Shown here in pieces: positions 5,661 to 13,453 of a stretch of 64,000 bases of DNA (its first letter is position 1; each line of letters begins with the position of its first letter). The notes beneath the pieces were generated by a model. It saw nothing but the letters and a program-made list of their open reading frames with translations, searched no databases and was not told where the DNA came from. Origin of the DNA: Rhodocyclus gracilis (GTDB lineage Bacteria; Pseudomonadota; Gammaproteobacteria; Burkholderiales; Rhodocyclaceae); assembly GCF_009617575.1 (NCBI RefSeq), contig NZ_WIXJ01000007.1, positions 1-64,000 on the forward strand. Reading direction: 5' to 3'. The position numbers were made by a program, and so were the translations under genes.

Positions 5661-7493
5661 TTACCTCCCGGATGCGCCGACCGGCGTCAGTGACATGCGG
5701 CCGTCCGGACGAGAGGTGCCGGCCATGGGGCGGCGCAGGTCTTTGTCCATTTCCTGGGTCACCACCGAGTAGAGAACTCGCCCGTCAGGCATGACGATCG
5801 TGTTGTTGATCATCTTCGGCTGTTGCTGTGCCTTGCTCCGCACATAGTTGGAGCTTGGCGCTTGTTGGAAATGCAGCGATTCGTCCTGTCCGTACTTGAA
5901 CCATCCGGTCGATTTTCCAAGCCACGTCTGATCCAGATAGGAACGCAGCGAACCGTGAGCACCACCTGAGCTTTTTTGGACGCTTTGGTCGATCTTGTCC
6001 CCGACGACGTCGCCAATCTTCCAGCCGGCGTAGAGCGACATGAAGGCGGCAGCCTGCAAGCCGACCGACTTCAGGCCGCCAGCGACGCTTTTCAGGTTTG
6101 CGCCGAGGCCGCCACTCGCTCCCAAGACGAGGCCAAGAGACTTGAAGGCGGTTTTGGTGAGCAAGATCGTGCCACTGATGGCCATTGCTGCGCCCAGACC
6201 GACGAAGCCATAGGTCAGCCCCTTTACAAGGAGAGGGAAGCGCTGAAGCGTCTCGAAGAACTTGCTCAAGTCCTTGATTAGCGGGGTCAGCACGGGCAGC
6301 ACGGTTTTCCCAACAACGAGGCCGAGGTCATCCATTGCGGCGTGGAATTTCTCGATAGCCATCATCGGGCTTTTGGCGTTGTCCCGGTTCGTCTGGGCTA
6401 TTCCGCGCGCCTTGTCGTAAGCAAGCAATGACTCCTCGATGACAGGCATTTGCTGCATGAGCTTGTTGTAAATCTTCGCGCCAGTGGTGTTGAAGAGGAG
6501 CGCGTTTGTCCGCTCTCGGTCTAGCTGGCTGGCAATGCCGTGCGTCTTGTAAATCTCCATCAGCTGCTTGGTGAATTCCACCGTATCGGACTGCATCAGG
6601 CGCAACAGCCCGTCCGTCATGCGCACCTGGCCGTGATCGATCTTGCCGATGCCAAGCTCGGCGAGCGTGCTCTGCATCTTCTTCGGTGGCAACGCCATGC
6701 CACCGCTCATGCGTGTAAAGGCGGTTCGCAGCCCGGTGGCGACCGTGCTTCCGCCAAATTCGCCGATGATCGGTTCGAGGCCGCCAAAGATCGCGCGCAT
6801 CGAAAGAGAGTTGGTGGCGCTGCTACCGTAGGCGACGAACTGCTTGAGTTGGCGTTCATCGACCATCTTGCCGCTGGATTGCACTGCCTTGAAAACGCCG
6901 TCGGCAATCTCTTCCGCTCGCTTTGGATGGCCAATACCGCCCATGATTTCCACGGTTTTGTTGAGGTTTCGCATCGCCATCTCGTGCATCGCCATATGCG
7001 GGCCACCAAGCAGCTTCATGGCCGTTTCGTATTGCGCCATGACCGGCATCATTGTTTTGGCTGCCTCCAGCGCTCGCTCCCCGTCCATGCCGCTTTCACG
7101 GAAGGAGCCCTGTGCTTCGGCAAACAGACGCATGCGCTGCTGCATCGAAGTGCCGATGATGGTATTGGCCTGAACGAATTTTTGGGCGTCGCGAATCTGG
7201 GCCTCGCCGATGCCCATTTGGCGCAACTTGGCCGCTTCGCGCTCCCACTGCACGGCCTGGTCAAACGGACCTTTGAAGCCCATCAAAATGCCGGCTCCGG
7301 CGCCAGTCATCGCTCCACCAATCAACAGGGATCGCTTGATTTGTGCCAGCCGGATCTCCATCGTCATGAGACCGGCGTTTGCCTTGTCGATGTGCTTTTG
7401 GGTCGACATCAGGCCCATCGATATGGCCGTCAGCCCGCTGCTCACGTTGTTGATGAGCGAAAGCCGGATGGCGACCTTGTAGGCTTCAAACAT
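5661..7493 (-). CDS. Phage tail tape-measure-like protein
   Basis: A 610-aa protein with the layout of tail length tape measure proteins. It has an N-terminal helical part with a hydrophobic glycine-rich stretch (GGAMTGAGAGILMGF, about residues 58-72). The middle is long and helical. The segment with FHAAMDDLGLVVGKTVLPVL (about 383-402) is typical of TP901-type tape measures, and Gly-rich hydrophobic segments follow (about 425-485). It starts at ATG 7493 behind GGAGGG. At about 1.5 angstrom per residue such a protein would set a tail near 90 nm. No tube, tail-assembly chaperone or baseplate genes accompany it, which is unusual. A membrane-active element protein is the alternative. Confidence 0.7.
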   Translation of the reverse strand: MFEAYKVAIRLSLINNVSSGLTAISMGLMSTQKHIDKANAGLMTMEIRLAQIKRSLLIGGAMTGAGAGILMGFKGPFDQAVQWEREAAKLRQMGIGEAQIRDAQKFVQANTIIGTSMQQRMRLFAEAQGSFRESGMDGERALEAAKTMMPVMAQYETAMKLLGGPHMAMHEMAMRNLNKTVEIMGGIGHPKRAEEIADGVFKAVQSSGKMVDERQLKQFVAYGSSATNSLSMRAIFGGLEPIIGEFGGSTVATGLRTAFTRMSGGMALPPKKMQSTLAELGIGKIDHGQVRMTDGLLRLMQSDTVEFTKQLMEIYKTHGIASQLDRERTNALLFNTTGAKIYNKLMQQMPVIEESLLAYDKARGIAQTNRDNAKSPMMAIEKFHAAMDDLGLVVGKTVLPVLTPLIKDLSKFFETLQRFPLLVKGLTYGFVGLGAAMAISGTILLTKTAFKSLGLVLGASGGLGANLKSVAGGLKSVGLQAAAFMSLYAGWKIGDVVGDKIDQSVQKSSGGAHGSLRSYLDQTWLGKSTGWFKYGQDESLHFQQAPSSNYVRSKAQQQPKMINNTIVMPDGRVLYSVVTQEMDKDLRRPMAGTSRPDGRMSLTPVGASGR

Positions 7494-7730
7494 GGTCGTT
7501 TGCCCTCCTGAAACAGGGATGTGTTGGTTGGCCGCTTGGCGGCCGCATTGAACATAGGGCCACGGCTTGCGCCGTGGCCCTACGCCGCTTTATTTCGACG
7601 TGGGTGGGGCGTGAGGTTGTCCGGGGCGATTTCAGGCGCTTGTGGCGCGAACGCTCGTTTCTGCCCATGCCCTACCTACGTGCGATTGGCTGAGCCGGGG
7701 GCGACCCCGGCTTCCGGTTGAAATTGACCA

Positions 7731-8054
7731 TCAGATCAAGAAGGAGGACCGCCCGATGCCGGAAAGGCGCCGCCGTGCTTCTTCGTAATCCGCGTCCGAC
7801 ATTTCCTTTGCAGACTTCTTGAAGAGATCGGGGCGACGGCGGCGCAGCTCCTCGACAACCTCGCGGGCGTTCGTGACTTCGCCGCGACCGTCGATCTTGA
7901 CCAGGCTGGCGTCGATCGCGGTCAGCGATGCCGTGTCGATGATGCCGGCCGCAACGGCGGCAGCTGCGATCAGTCGGGGGATGTCGCCGCGGGCGCTGGC
8001 CGCCTCGTTGTCCTCGATGTACTGGCGCTTGAGGGCGGCGGACTCGGTGCTCAT
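7731..8054 (-). CDS. Hypothetical element protein
   Basis: A 107-aa protein, acidic to neutral and helical, with VVEELRRRRPDLF and DADYEEARRRLSG near its end. The start at 8054 has GGAGG and overlaps the stop of the preceding gene. No family recognised. A 237-base gap (7494-7730) without a convincing gene separates it from the tape-measure-like gene. Confidence 0.65.
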   Translation of the reverse strand: MSTESAALKRQYIEDNEAASARGDIPRLIAAAAVAAGIIDTASLTAIDASLVKIDGRGEVTNAREVVEELRRRRPDLFKKSAKEMSDADYEEARRRLSGIGRSSFLI

Positions 8055-8560
8055 ACTGCACCTCCTTGTGCGGCGCCGGTCTCGGTGACGGAGAGCATTT
8101 CCGCCAGTGTCGGAGCCGGCATCAGGGGGAAGGCGTTCTTGGCTGCGGTGACGAAGCGCTGGGCCGCAGACTTCAACTCCGGCGTGAGAAGGGCCTGGAA
8201 CGCAGCGCGAGCGGCTTCCAGCTCGTTCGTGTTGGCCGTGCCGACAGCGGATGCATCGCGATGAATGAGGGGGTGTAGTTCGTGGTGATTGCCACTAAAG
8301 ACGAGAGCCAGCTCCAGATCGATCTCCCGAATCTCTGCTTTGGCGGCGCGGATTTCCTCCGAAAGCTGGCCAGCTCTCCGCGTCGCGTAGTGGGCGCCAT
8401 CGCGATCCTGCATGCTGCCGCGCTCGTTTGCTTCGCGCTTGGCAGCGATAACGCCATGTTCCTTCTCGGCGACGGCCTGTTCCAACTCGCCACGGCGCTT
8501 TGCCAAGCGTTTTTGCAGCTCGTCGCGCTTCTCGAAAAAGCTCTGACGGTATTCGTTCAT
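8051..8560 (-). CDS. Hypothetical coiled-coil protein
   Basis: A 169-aa protein whose first half (residues 1-80) is a charged coiled coil (KRDELQKRLAKRRGELEQAV). The second half is compact and Ala-rich. The ATG at 8560 is 8 bases after AAGGAG; GTG 8569 is less likely. The sequence pattern resembles small phage assembly or head-tail connector proteins but no diagnostic motif is seen. It is probably translated with the genes on both sides. Confidence 0.65.
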   Translation of the reverse strand: MNEYRQSFFEKRDELQKRLAKRRGELEQAVAEKEHGVIAAKREANERGSMQDRDGAHYATRRAGQLSEEIRAAKAEIREIDLELALVFSGNHHELHPLIHRDASAVGTANTNELEAARAAFQALLTPELKSAAQRFVTAAKNAFPLMPAPTLAEMLSVTETGAAQGGAV

Positions 8561-8621
8561 AGGTACCACTCCTTCATCAAAAAGCCCGGGCGGTTGCTCC
8601 GGGCCGGGTTATGAGGGGCGC

Positions 8622-9224
8622 TCACGCTTTCCCCTCGAAAAGAAAAGGTTTTGCTGCTCGGAGCCGCTCGATCGCGGCGTCTATGCCGCAGAGGTTGCCG
8701 GCCTCATCCAGCGTGACGCCCGCCAAGTCGAGGAAAACCGCCCAATCAGGATCAATCGCGCCGGCGGCGATCAGGGCAACCTTCGCCTCTGCCTGGATGA
8801 CGCGTCGGGTCATTGCGTCGACCTGACTTTCTGCTGCAATCGACGCGAGGCGGCGCTTCTGGCACTCACGGCGCAGCAGTCGCAGCTTTGCCAGCAGCGA
8901 TCGAGTCCCGGGCAGTTCGGCACCGTCGTCCTGATCGGCCGGAGCGGCGACACGGCGCAACTGCCAAAGGAGGCCGAGGGCGTCGGCCGCGTGCGTGATC
9001 TGCAGGGCCTTCACGGCCTCCAGGGCGCCTTCTTCGGCAGACATGCCGAGGGCGGCGTAGCAGTAGGGCGGAACTTCGTCCAAGCGCACCGCCTTCACCT
9101 GTTTGCCGGCCTTGACTCGCTTTTCCTCGGATGTTTTCCGCTCGACCATCGCGGCGTGCGAGGCCGTTGCCGCACGGCGCCCCTTCTCGCTCGTGTTGCG
9201 CTCTGCCAATGTGCTGACCTTCAT
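8622..9224 (-). CDS. Hypothetical phage-type protein
   Basis: A 200-aa protein. The basic N-terminus (residues 1-50) is followed by a helical middle and the ending AAIERLRAAKPFLFEGKA. The pattern 'x-LRxxKPFLF' at the C-terminus recurs in phage scaffold-like proteins, which makes a structural or DNA-associated role thinkable. Its ATG overlaps the dnaB stop (ATGA), so it is translated with the helicase. No family firmly recognised. Confidence 0.65.
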   Translation of the reverse strand: MKVSTLAERNTSEKGRRAATASHAAMVERKTSEEKRVKAGKQVKAVRLDEVPPYCYAALGMSAEEGALEAVKALQITHAADALGLLWQLRRVAAPADQDDGAELPGTRSLLAKLRLLRRECQKRRLASIAAESQVDAMTRRVIQAEAKVALIAAGAIDPDWAVFLDLAGVTLDEAGNLCGIDAAIERLRAAKPFLFEGKA

Positions 9225-10627
9225 TCGTCAAACCCCCTTCGCTGGAATCGTGGTTTCTGGGCTTCCGATGCCCGCGCCGCGGCCTCGGCAAATTCGCGCC
9301 GGTCGGCATCGCAGAAGCGGGAGAACTCACCCTGGAACACCAGCGGAATCTCGCCGAGCGGCCCAAGGCGCTGCTTGCGGATCAGGATTTCCGCGTAGCC
9401 CTTCAGGTGGGTTTGCGGGTTGTAGTAGTCGTCGCGGTAGCACATCAGCACCACGTCGGCGTCCTGCTCGATGCTTCCGGAGTCGCGCAGGTCGGACATG
9501 ACCGGGCGCTTGTTCGGGCGCTCCTCAACCTTTCGCGAGAGCTGCGAGAGAAGGACTATCGGGCAGGAAATTTCGCGGGCCAGGAGCTTCAGGGCGCGCG
9601 TGATTCCGCCCAGCTCCTCGTTCTTCGTGTTGCCATCGCCACGCATCAGCTGCAGGTAGTCGATGACGATCAGATCGAGGCTGTCGAAGCGCTGGCGAAC
9701 CTTGCGGGCGGCGAGGCGGACCCGGGAAACGTGCGAGAGATACGGGTCGTCGGAGATGACGAGCCGCTTTTCGTAGAGCTTGGCCAGTGATGCCGAGATT
9801 CGGTTGTAGTCCTCATCATCGATCTGGCCGGAGCGCAGTGCCGTCGTGCTGATGCTGCCGAAGCGGGCCATGGAGCGCTCGGCGAGCTGGTCGGCGCCCA
9901 TCTCCAGGGACGCTACGAAAGCGGTCCCGCCCGCCATCGCCACGTTCTCGGCGATATTCACGGCCATCGTGGTTTTGCCCATGCTCGGGCGCCCGGCGAC
10001 GATGACCAGATCCCCGGGGTGCAGCCCGTTGGTCAGCTTGTCGAGGTCGCGGAAGCCGGTCGGCAGACCTGAAATCTGGCCACCCTTCTCAGCACGCTGG
10101 TCAAGCGCATCAAGGACGCCGGGGAGCAACTCCGATATCGTTTTCGGCTCCTTGCCTGCGTGCTTCGTGTCGGCGAGGCCCATCACCAGGCCGGTGACTT
10201 GCTCCAGCAACTCGGCGGTCGTGCTGCCGGCGCTCTCCGCAAGCTCGGCGACTTGGCGCCCCATGGCCAGCACATCGCGCCGGACGCGACGCTCCCGCAC
10301 GATTTCGGCGTAGCGGCGGATATTGGCGGCGCTGGGCGTGTTGGCCGCCAGATCGCCGAGGTACGCGAGACCTCCGGTCTGTTCGCCCTGGCCGGCTCGC
10401 TCAAGCGCCTCGGCGACGGTGACTGCGTCGACCGGCTTGCCGTTCTCGAGAAGCATGCTGATCTGGCGCCAGATACGGCGGTGTTCGTCGCGGTAGAAAT
10501 CGCCCTCGGAGAGCAGGTCGGCGATGCGATCCCATGCCGAGTTGTCGAGCAGCAGCCCGCCGAGCACCGACTGCTCGGCATCGATCGAATGCGGAGGCAG
10601 GCGAAGTTGTTTGGCAGGGGCGTTCAT
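9221..10627 (-). CDS. Replicative DNA helicase DnaB (element-encoded)
   Basis: Hexameric 5'-3' helicase, 468 aa, full length for DnaB. The N-terminal domain starts with PHSIDAEQSVLGGLLLD (residues 11-27). The RecA-like C-terminal domain has Walker A GRPSMGKTT (about 208-216), Walker B LIVIDYLQL and the SDLRDSGSIEQDAD motif. It overlaps the initiator-like gene by four bases (ATGA) and is followed by an overlapping gene. This initiator-helicase order matches lambdoid or P22-like replication modules, so the element can probably replicate after excision. It is a second dnaB in addition to the expected chromosomal one. Confidence 0.95.
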   Translation of the reverse strand: MNAPAKQLRLPPHSIDAEQSVLGGLLLDNSAWDRIADLLSEGDFYRDEHRRIWRQISMLLENGKPVDAVTVAEALERAGQGEQTGGLAYLGDLAANTPSAANIRRYAEIVRERRVRRDVLAMGRQVAELAESAGSTTAELLEQVTGLVMGLADTKHAGKEPKTISELLPGVLDALDQRAEKGGQISGLPTGFRDLDKLTNGLHPGDLVIVAGRPSMGKTTMAVNIAENVAMAGGTAFVASLEMGADQLAERSMARFGSISTTALRSGQIDDEDYNRISASLAKLYEKRLVISDDPYLSHVSRVRLAARKVRQRFDSLDLIVIDYLQLMRGDGNTKNEELGGITRALKLLAREISCPIVLLSQLSRKVEERPNKRPVMSDLRDSGSIEQDADVVLMCYRDDYYNPQTHLKGYAEILIRKQRLGPLGEIPLVFQGEFSRFCDADRREFAEAAARASEAQKPRFQRRGFDE

Positions 10628-11376
10628 GCTGCGGCCCTCCGCGCTTGCTCGCCGGCCGTGGTCCAGCGGGCCGGCTCTCCTTCCTTGAGATACCAGAGGC
10701 TGGCGCGGTTCTGGCGGACAGCATTACGGAACGTGCCCGGCCAGTCCCTTTTCCGGTTCTGGGTCGGCAGCCAGTAGCTCTTGAACTCGCGCCACGCGAT
10801 GGCCAGCATTTCGGATTCGATGCCGACTTTCTCCGCGTAATCGAAAATCGGGTCGTCGTCAGGTATCGGCTTCATGCCTCTTGCCTGGCATTGCTCGATG
10901 AAGCACTTCAGAGTGATGCCTGCCGTTCTCGCTTTCGAGTCTGCCGACTGATCGGGCAGCGCTTGCGCGCCCCCTTTGACGGGTATTGGCGGTTCAATGA
11001 CGGTTCGGCTCCCATGGGCGGGAGGGGTGGGCTCCCGTCGGCGGGAGGGGGAAGGGACACTGGCGGGAGGGCTCCCGTCGGCGGGAGGGGTGACACTGGC
11101 GGGAGGGGTCAGACGGTCGAGGGCGATTTGGTACCGGCGACTCGTGGCGCCGCCCGCCGCGTTCGCGGTCACCTTCAGGTAGCCGGCTTCCTCCAGTGCG
11201 TGAACAACTCGCCGGGCCTGCTTCTCGCTCAGCCGGATTTTTGTGGCGATCGAGGCCATGGACGGCCAGCAGCGGCCCTCGTCGTCGGACCAGTCAGCCA
11301 GGGCGAGCATGGTCAACAGATCGGACCCGCCCCCCGGAAAACCGCCCCAGACCATGGACCACACGCGGACGGCCAT
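10624..11376 (-). CDS. Phage replication initiator-like protein (O-type)
   Basis: A 250-aa protein. The N-terminal winged helix (about residues 15-90) contains the phrase CWPSMASIATKIRLSEKQARRVV, typical of phage replication protein O and helix-turn-helix_36 proteins. It is followed by a Pro/Ser-rich linker (about 90-130) and a C-terminal domain with IFDYAEKVGI and WYLKEGEP. Like lambda O, it sits directly before a helicase gene and its middle part is made of short tandem DNA repeats (11017-11108). The role as origin-binding helicase loader is inferred from domain order and context. Confidence 0.8.
   Translation of the reverse strand: MAVRVWSMVWGGFPGGGSDLLTMLALADWSDDEGRCWPSMASIATKIRLSEKQARRVVHALEEAGYLKVTANAAGGATSRRYQIALDRLTPPASVTPPADGSPPASVPSPSRRREPTPPAHGSRTVIEPPIPVKGGAQALPDQSADSKARTAGITLKCFIEQCQARGMKPIPDDDPIFDYAEKVGIESEMLAIAWREFKSYWLPTQNRKRDWPGTFRNAVRQNRASLWYLKEGEPARWTTAGEQARRAAA
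11017..11108. repeat. Iteron-like repeats inside the initiator gene
   Basis: GGCGGGAGGG occurs five times, starting at 11017, 11040, 11062, 11080 and 11098. A 20-base unit at 11031-11050 is repeated exactly at 11071-11090 and includes the inverted repeat CTCCCG/CGGGAG. A 16-base unit at 11056-11071 is repeated at 11092-11107. The A-B-A-B arrangement within the O-like gene resembles the lambda origin, which also lies inside O. Confidence 0.65.
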
Positions 11377-11377
11377 C

Positions 11378-11527
11378 TCACTGCTCCTTCAGTGCCCGCA
11401 GAAGCGCGGCCAAGAAAGCGCGGATCAGCTTCTGCTTGTCAGGGGCGCGACACGTGGGGATGGCTGCCGCCAGCCGGTGGGCGCGAGGCCACAGGGGGCC
11501 GGTGCGCCGATTGCGATGCGTGCGCAT
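11378..11527 (-). CDS. Small basic ORF between alpA and initiator gene
   Basis: A 49-aa reading frame (ATG 11527, stop 11378) fills the gap between the AlpA gene and the initiator gene. The product is Arg-rich with a helical end (LIRAFLAALLRALKEQ). The stop is one base before the initiator start region, giving tight coupling. No ribosome binding site stands out, and a TTG at 11539 is an alternative start. Uncertain. Confidence 0.4.
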   Translation of the reverse strand: MRTHRNRRTGPLWPRAHRLAAAIPTCRAPDKQKLIRAFLAALLRALKEQ

Positions 11528-11539
11528 GGGACCGCCCAA

Positions 11540-11740
11540 CTAGCCTTTGGCGATCAAAGCGCGGATGTCGTCGACCTTCCATGCGGTAGTACGGGGACCG
11601 AGCTTTACCGGCTTCGGAAAGCGCCCCGTCTTTACCCCGTTCCACCAAGTAGTGCTGCAGACAGGAATCACGGAAAGGACCTGGCGCAGTCGGCAATAGC
11701 CTTCGCTTGGTAGGCTTTGTTTCTGTGTGTTGGTTGTCAT
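11540..11740 (-). CDS. AlpA-family transcriptional regulator
   Basis: A 66-aa helix-turn-helix protein of the AlpA/MerR-like excisionase group: YCRLRQVLSVIPVCSTTWWNGVKTGRFP, listed here as residues 15-42, then KPVKLGPRTTAW and VDDIRALI. This recognition-helix-plus-wing pattern is diagnostic. AlpA proteins control integrase or replication genes in P4-like elements and PICIs. The ATG at 11740 gives the normal length. It is the first gene of the minus-strand replication operon, next to the divergent control region 11741-12441. Confidence 0.85.
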   Translation of the reverse strand: MTTNTQKQSLPSEGYCRLRQVLSVIPVCSTTWWNGVKTGRFPKPVKLGPRTTAWKVDDIRALIAKG

Positions 11741-11955
11741 TTGTGGCCCTCGCTGAACGAATACGAATAACTGCGAGCGAAGGCTAAAACGCACCAAGAA
11801 ATCATTCAACACAATGATTTTCTGCGTTTTTTTCCAATTTCATCCGCTGACATCCAAGGCGGTCCGCCGAAGTGTTGCGAATATTTTTTCATTGGAAATC
11901 GATTTGCAATAGTCTCTAGCTATAATCTCCGCATCTCATGGCCTGAAATGCTGCG

Positions 11956-12096
11956 ATGGCGCTTATTGGATGTAAGCGGCATATCGCCGGCATGCCTTTG
12001 ATTCGATTGCATGTCGATTTGTTGGGACATGATCGTTATCCGGCTGCTTATCCTGAATTGCGCGCTGCTCGCCGCATGACCTTCCGATTGCCATAA
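11956..12096 (+). CDS. Possible 46-aa leader ORF in control region
   Basis: An ATG-to-TAA frame (MALIGCKRHIAGMPLIRLHV at the start) lies about 30 bases downstream of a TATAAT at 11921-11926 and upstream of a terminator-like hairpin at 12188-12213. No clear ribosome binding site. It may be a leader peptide or chance. The rest of 11741-12187 holds no other feature I can support. Confidence 0.3.
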   Translation: MALIGCKRHIAGMPLIRLHVDLLGHDRYPAAYPELRAARRMTFRLP

Positions 12097-12187
12097 GAGA
12101 TTGACCGCGAGGAAGTCACGCTAGATACTTGGCCCGTAGCTGAGACAACAGCGAACGGGCTTGGCGGCCCGAATTACATCGGCGGAC

Positions 12188-12213
12188 AACCGCCGCAAGT
12201 GCGGTTTTTTTTT
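12188..12213 (+). terminator. Terminator/attenuator in element control region
   Basis: AACCGC (12188-12193) and GCGGTT (12201-12206) flank a 7-base loop and are followed by a run of T to 12212. It lies inside the leader of the plus-strand operon, so transcription would have to read through for the regulators to be expressed, as in P4-type immunity. Confidence 0.6.
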
Positions 12214-12274
12214 CGTCCGTTGCATGGCCTCGTCTATGGGCGGGCCGTGCGGGAGGGCTTCGGCCCTGCCGGTT

Positions 12275-12364
12275 CCGATGTACCGGTCCGCCAACCTGTA
12301 CGGTCTGCCCACCCCCTCTTGGCGGAGGGGCGGCAGGAAAACAGCCGCTTACATCGGAGTCACC
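12275..12364 (+). promoter_or_regulatory. Structured leader hiding a ribosome binding site
   Basis: CCGATGTA (12275-12282) is complementary to TACATCGG (12350-12357). The latter includes the first bases of the GGAG (12356-12359) before the ATG at 12365. An inner hairpin CTGCC-N-CCCC with GGGG-C-GGCAG lies between. The arrangement would block translation when folded. It resembles the short antisense-type C4/CI immunity RNAs of P1 and P4, an idea that rests on layout only. Confidence 0.5.
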
Positions 12365-12445
12365 ATGCAGAAAATCACCACGCCGCCCGGAGCGGCAACC
12401 CGGCAGCAACTTCACTCGACCTCCAGAACGGGGGGCGAACAATGA
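12365..12445 (+). CDS. Short leader peptide ORF
   Basis: A 26-aa frame (MQKITTPPGAATRQQL at the start) begins 5 bases after GGAG and ends by overlapping the next ATG (ATGA at 12442-12445). This supports translational coupling to the following gene. Its own product may be unimportant. Confidence 0.45.
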   Translation: MQKITTPPGAATRQQLHSTSRTGGEQ

Positions 12446-12747
12446 GCACCGGCAAAATCATCGCTACCTTGTGGGAAGCCTGCCAGGACACGCTGACGGA
12501 CGAGCAGCTGAGTTCCTTGAGTTGCGGCGAGGAGATTGTCGCGAATCTTTCGGCGCTGTCTCAGATCATGGATGGCTTGGCTACGCTCGTGGCAAATGAT
12601 GAGGACACCGGGAGATTCCGCAGCAGCCCAGAGGTTGCCGACATGCTTTGGGGGTTTTCCTGGGCCGTCAGTGCCGCCGCCCAAGCCGCCCGCGTGGCCA
12701 ACGAAGCCAGCGCCATCAAAAAACTGAGGGCAGCCGGGGAGTTGTGA
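12442..12747 (+). CDS. Hypothetical acidic element protein
   Basis: A 101-aa acidic, helical protein (EACQDTLTDEQLSSLSCGEE near the start, AAAQAARVANEASAIKKL near the end). The start overlaps the leader ORF stop. It resembles the small DUF3077-like proteins found at this place in other prophages in length and setting, but I cannot confirm the family. A terminator follows at 12779. Confidence 0.6.
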   Translation: MSTGKIIATLWEACQDTLTDEQLSSLSCGEEIVANLSALSQIMDGLATLVANDEDTGRFRSSPEVADMLWGFSWAVSAAAQAARVANEASAIKKLRAAGEL

Positions 12748-12778
12748 TGCCTTCAGCTTGCCTGCCATTCCGCGCCCC

Positions 12779-12802
12779 CCCCGGCCACGCGCCGGGGTTT
12801 TT
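12779..12802 (+). terminator. Intrinsic terminator
   Basis: CCCCGGC (12779-12785), loop CACGC, GCCGGGG (12791-12797), then TTTTT. It lies between the acidic protein and the AlpA-domain protein, so the latter depends on read-through or its own promoter. Confidence 0.8.
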
Positions 12803-12818
12803 GTTCGACGAGGTAGAA

Positions 12819-13394
12819 ATGGAGCAAACCCAGCCCTTCAATCAGGCGGCCTTGCTCGATGTCGCTTTTCAGGCTGTCCGCATTTACGCCGAGACGCATC
12901 CGCGTCCGCTGCACGTCACGCTTGAGCAGGCCGCCGAAATGCTCGGGATCACCGTGGAGTCGTTGATGAAGATGATGAGCAGCAAGAAACTCCGGATCAA
13001 CGAGTGCGGCCTGATACCGATTGGCGACATTGATCGAGCACTAGCGTCGCGCGCCAGTCGACCGGGCGTCGAGCTGCAGAAGGCCGCAGCGAAGAAGGCC
13101 AGCCCTGTCCGCGAGGGAGGAAAAACAGGACTGGATCGCCCCCGCAGCCATTCGCCGGAGCACGTTGTGATTCGTTTGGCGCAGGTCGAGGAATCGGTCG
13201 GCCTGAAGAAGTCGGCCATCTACAAGATGATCAAGACCCAAGAGTTCCCGGCGCCGATCAAACTGGGCAAGCATGCTTCCGACTGGCTGGAGTCATCGGT
13301 GCAGACCTGGATCAGGAATAAGGCCGAGCGAGATCCGGCGTTTCTCGAAACTAGGGGTGACACCAGCAGAATGGGGGCATTTTTGGGGGCATAA
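12819..13394 (+). CDS. Two-domain HTH/AlpA regulator
   Basis: A 191-aa DNA-binding protein. The N-terminal half (about residues 25-70) has a helix-turn-helix with LEQAAEMLGITVESLMKMM. A basic linker follows (about 80-115). The C-terminal AlpA domain (about 118-170) has IRLAQVEESVGLKKSAIYKM, PAPIKLGKHASDW and VQTWI. The ATG at 12819 follows GAGG. Its last codons contain two TGGGGGCAT copies, so the gene runs into the right end of the element. It probably serves as excision or integrase regulator; this is inferred from family and place. Confidence 0.8.
   Translation: MEQTQPFNQAALLDVAFQAVRIYAETHPRPLHVTLEQAAEMLGITVESLMKMMSSKKLRINECGLIPIGDIDRALASRASRPGVELQKAAAKKASPVREGGKTGLDRPRSHSPEHVVIRLAQVEESVGLKKSAIYKMIKTQEFPAPIKLGKHASDWLESSVQTWIRNKAERDPAFLETRGDTSRMGAFLGA
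13372..13392. repeat. TGGGGGCAT repeats, right end (arm-type sites?)
   Basis: Two copies, 13372-13380 and 13384-13392, in the same orientation, 60-80 bases inside the right attachment site. They match the repeats at 2783-2849 next to the left end. They overlap the last codons of the regulator gene. Confidence 0.55.
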
Positions 13395-13453
13395 TCGAAA
13401 ACAACATCTGCCCAAAGCTTGCCAATTGGTAGATTTCTGGCGTTGTTTGGTTG

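Noticed and set aside
7486-7668. Small Arg-rich frame between the tape-measure-like gene and the next gene
   Set aside because: It has no ribosome binding site and overlaps the tape-measure start; treated as non-coding.
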